Positions 61,637 through 64,000 of a DNA stretch of 64,000 bases are shown here, in pieces. Position 1 is the first letter of the stretch. Each line of letters starts with the position of its first letter. The position numbers and the translations under genes were made by a program. The notes under the pieces were generated by a model, which saw only the letters and a list, made by a program, of their open reading frames with translations, did not search any database and was not told the DNA's origin. Source of the DNA: Oscillospiraceae bacterium (GTDB lineage Bacteria > Bacillota > Clostridia > Oscillospirales > Oscillospiraceae); contig JAHHSG010000002.1 in assembly GCA_020025305.1 (NCBI GenBank), forward strand, positions 135,228 to 199,227, in the 5' to 3' direction.

Positions 61637-63826
61637 TCAGAGGGTCAAATACGTCACGCCCGGGCGGTCAGCCAAATATTCTCCTTCCCGCTTCTGACAA
61701 GTGAAAAGCAGGATTTGCCGCCGCTGTCCTTCGCTGACAAGATAGTCTAAGGCAGCGGCCATCCGTTCGTCATCAAAATTGGATAATGCATCATCCAGGA
61801 TCAAAGGTGCGGGTTCCTCGCCCGAGAGCACCATGTCGCACACAGCCAGCCGTACCGCCAAATAGAGCTGGTCGGCGGTTCCTTGGCTAAGCAGCTGAAT
61901 GCTGCGCAATAAGGAGTCGCCCTGTGCCTGTGCGGAGAGGGCCAAGGTTCGATCCATCACCACTTTTTCATAGCGCCCACCGGTAAGAGCGGAAAAAATT
62001 TCTGCCGAGCGCTGTCCCAGTGCCGGAGAGAACCGGGTTTGCAGCGTGAGATTCGCCCTCTCCAGCGATGCCATGGCCATGGCGATGGCATCATATTCGC
62101 TCTGCAAGCGCTGGTGCTCTGCTTTTTTTTCTTGCAGCTGCTGCTCTAACGGCTGACGTAGCCCTAAAGAGTGAAGCTGACCGCTGAGGGCATCCACACG
62201 GCTCTGTGCAGCCTGCTGTCGTGCCTGTGTCAATGGCAGTGCGTGTTCCACCTGCGCCGAGGTGATGACGGGGCGAGGGAGGACAGCGTCCTGTGCAGGC
62301 AGCGGTGGCGGCGGCAACTGTGCGTAAAGAAGCTGCGCCTGAAAATCTGCTTTTTCTGCCTGCTGGCGCAGATCCTCGACATGACGGCGGCGCAGCCGGG
62401 CGTCCTGCAAGGCGGTGTTGACGGTGGTAAGATTCATGGCACTGGGAGCAAAGGGCTGTACATGGCTGAGAAGCAGCAGTAAACTCTCCCGGCAGCTCTG
62501 CTGCAAACTATGGGCAGCAGCGGCGGCGTGTTCTGCTTCCTGTAGGGCAGAGAGTGCCTTGCCGCGCAGCTGTAAATAGGCATCGATTTGTGCTTGCAAG
62601 ATGTCTTGCTGTTCGTGCGTGGCGCTGGCAGCGTGGTTGGCTTTGCTGCGATATACCATATAATATATAAGGAACGTGGCGCTGCATACCGCAAATCCCG
62701 CGGCGAGCGCTACCATGGGACGGGAAAGAAATACCCCCAAAGCTGTGGCGATACCGCCGCCCAGTAACACAGACAGCCATACCATCGGCACAGAAAAGGA
62801 CTTCTTTTTTACATGCATACTCTGCAATCGTGCTGTCAATGCAGACTCGTCGGCAGGGTAGAGGGGGTGCTGCTGCCACGGGAGCTGTGCAGCTGCGGCA
62901 GCAGCTTGGGCTTGGGCGGCGTGCTCGTCGGCGGCATCGCTGTCGGCAAGGCTGCGGCACAGTGCGTCGGCCATGCCTTGCAGCTGGGAGAGCTGGTTTT
63001 CGGAGGGAAGGTTCGGTTCGTGTGCTTCCAGCTGCAGCACTAAATCGTGGGCGGCATCGGCTTGGGCCTGCATCTGCAAAGCGTGACGCAGGGCCTCCTG
63101 CTTTCCGATTGCCTCCCACTGCCCTTGGGCCCGCTGCAAGTCCTGCATTTGGGAACGGATCTGTTCCAACTGCGTCTGGGCATCCCGCAGTTGCGCACTA
63201 AGCGCATCGTGCTGCCCCAGAAGTGTTTCCAACTGTGTGATCTCCTGCTCCAAGGCGGGTAAAAGGCCGGTTTTGTTATGCCGGCGGCGGTTGAGCTGCT
63301 TTTTCAATCGCTCTTGCGTTTCGCTAAAGGATACGCCTTCCTCCCCTGCGGTAATAAGGGAGGCCAAGCGCCGCTCCAATGCTGCGTCCTGCTCTAGCGT
63401 CAATCCGCTTTGTCCGACGAAAGCGCTGCGGCTAAAGACGCTGCGTTCTGCACCTATCAGCGCCTCACCTGCGTTTTGACTGTCAATGCCGGGGACGGAG
63501 GTGCCGGTGCCGGTATAGGTACAGGAAAAAGCACCCATCGGCGCACTGGGGCGCTCCGTGGTGCGTCGGATGGTGTAGTGCTGCCCGTGGTGTTCCACAT
63601 CCATAATGCCGGACATAGGAGTGCCGTCCCATGGGGCAAAGCGATTTTTTTCAGCCATGACTCCCCGTTCTCGCTGAGGGAAGCCATAAAGCATGGTGCG
63701 CAGGAAATAGCACCATGTGGACTTGCCGGACTCATTGGGGGCATAAATCAAATTTAAGCCGGGCCGCAGGTTGAGCTGGCTCTGGGAGAGCTTGCCAAAG
63801 GTAGCGGTCATATGGCGGATCTGCAA
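61637..63826 (-). CDS. YhaN-like SMC/Rad50-type coiled-coil ATPase with central membrane helices
   Basis: The 729 residues begin with a Rad50-type ATPase half: LRPGLNLIYAPNESGKSTWCYFL with Walker A at about residues 30-38. Long coiled coils follow, interrupted at about 345-395 by two hydrophobic helices (VWLSVLLGGGIATALGVFL and VALAAGFAVCSATFLIYYMVY) where other members have the hinge. The C-terminal half has the signature LSQGTADQLYLAVRLA and Walker B LILDDALSNFDDERM. The start is TTG 63826, with AGGAGG 8 nt upstream. The usual partner, a SbcD/YhaO-type nuclease, is not upstream here: the 170 bp before the start hold only a rightward promoter. It may act at the membrane in DNA repair, but this is inferred. 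Confidence 0.85.
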   Translation of the reverse strand: MQIRHMTATFGKLSQSQLNLRPGLNLIYAPNESGKSTWCYFLRTMLYGFPQRERGVMAEKNRFAPWDGTPMSGIMDVEHHGQHYTIRRTTERPSAPMGAFSCTYTGTGTSVPGIDSQNAGEALIGAERSVFSRSAFVGQSGLTLEQDAALERRLASLITAGEEGVSFSETQERLKKQLNRRRHNKTGLLPALEQEITQLETLLGQHDALSAQLRDAQTQLEQIRSQMQDLQRAQGQWEAIGKQEALRHALQMQAQADAAHDLVLQLEAHEPNLPSENQLSQLQGMADALCRSLADSDAADEHAAQAQAAAAAAQLPWQQHPLYPADESALTARLQSMHVKKKSFSVPMVWLSVLLGGGIATALGVFLSRPMVALAAGFAVCSATFLIYYMVYRSKANHAASATHEQQDILQAQIDAYLQLRGKALSALQEAEHAAAAAHSLQQSCRESLLLLLSHVQPFAPSAMNLTTVNTALQDARLRRRHVEDLRQQAEKADFQAQLLYAQLPPPPLPAQDAVLPRPVITSAQVEHALPLTQARQQAAQSRVDALSGQLHSLGLRQPLEQQLQEKKAEHQRLQSEYDAIAMAMASLERANLTLQTRFSPALGQRSAEIFSALTGGRYEKVVMDRTLALSAQAQGDSLLRSIQLLSQGTADQLYLAVRLAVCDMVLSGEEPAPLILDDALSNFDDERMAAALDYLVSEGQRRQILLFTCQKREGEYLADRPGVTYLTL

Positions 63827-63954
63827 GGCGGATCCCTCCTCTATAGATACTCAGATTATGTTTTATATTATAGCATGCGCCATGGCGCTTGTCATGTGAG
63901 CAAAAGCACAGAAGGGGATTGAAAAAGAAATTTCAAAACTTTGTAAAAAAAGAG

Positions 63955-63983
63955 TTGACAAAAGGGTGCAGGGGAGGTATACT
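63955..63983 (+). promoter_or_regulatory. strong rightward promoter at the window edge
   Basis: A perfect TTGACA (63955-63960) and TATACT (63978-63983) with a 17 bp spacer. It drives a gene or RNA that lies beyond 64000. Confidence 0.75.
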
Positions 63984-64000
63984 AACAAAGCTGTCTGCGA

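Overview
The window looks like the chromosome of an anaerobic, low-to-mid GC Firmicute of class Clostridia, probably family Oscillospiraceae (Flavonifractor/Intestinimonas-like). This is inferred from gene content: MurT/GatD-type cell wall genes, a CIRCE-controlled groES-groEL, a T-box leader, RNase J, GdpP, Gram-positive gene orders (gdpP-rplI-dnaB and tilS-hpt-ftsH) and strong AGGAGG ribosome binding sites. I see no insertion sequence, prophage, CRISPR array, rRNA or origin. Most of the window is core chromosome with a few accessory modules.

Layout. 1-5.9 kb (minus): mnmG-murT-gatD-alr and the start of an ATP-grasp gene. This is a cell-wall operon whose amidotransferase subunit lacks its catalytic Cys and His. 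5.9-6.3 kb: a free-standing transcription unit for a 26-residue Cys-rich peptide. 6.3-10.8 kb (minus): a membrane protein and a glycerol-3-phosphate dehydrogenase operon (glpA, FAD oxidoreductase, DUF1667, glpP) whose leader carries a terminator, consistent with GlpP antitermination. 11-14.8 kb (plus): KdpDE-like two-component system and an NhaC antiporter. 15.2-20.3 kb (minus): an alanine/ornithine racemase-like gene with a small membrane protein, then a response regulator-kinase-DegV-PAP2 operon. 20.5-25 kb: ridA, cyuA, an unknown membrane protein and cstA. 25.7-30.4 kb: an RsmH paralogue, PAP2, an isoleucine T-box controlling brnQ, and a LysR regulator. 30.7 kb: a free-standing 52-residue protein. 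31.2-36.4 kb: a TetR-flanked redox cluster (polytopic membrane protein, CrtI/RetSat-like flavoprotein, FAD/2Fe-2S reductase, second membrane protein), the best candidate for an undescribed pathway. 36.6-44.5 kb: a TIM-barrel protein, three tRNAs (Val, Glu, Met), groES-groEL with CIRCE, a lipid kinase, an rRNA methyltransferase, an HTH-NfeD fusion with its SPFH partner, and a small membrane protein. 44.6-55 kb: RNase J, and divergently gdpP-rplI-dnaB-tilS-hpt-lepB-ftsH. 55.6-60.5 kb: a complete branched-chain amino acid ABC transporter (livJHMGF). 60.7-63.8 kb (minus): an Mrp/NBP35 ATPase and a YhaN-like coiled-coil ATPase. A consensus promoter at 63955-63983 points out of the window.

The genes suggest an amino-acid-using gut anaerobe. 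It imports branched-chain amino acids by two routes (BrnQ and Liv) and peptides or other carbon sources through CstA, degrades cysteine or serine through CyuA, and oxidises glycerol phosphate. The redox cluster may provide NAD(P)H-driven reduction of a lipophilic substrate at the membrane. Start codons were chosen mainly by Shine-Dalgarno position. Family assignments rest on motif recognition from memory, because no database search was possible.
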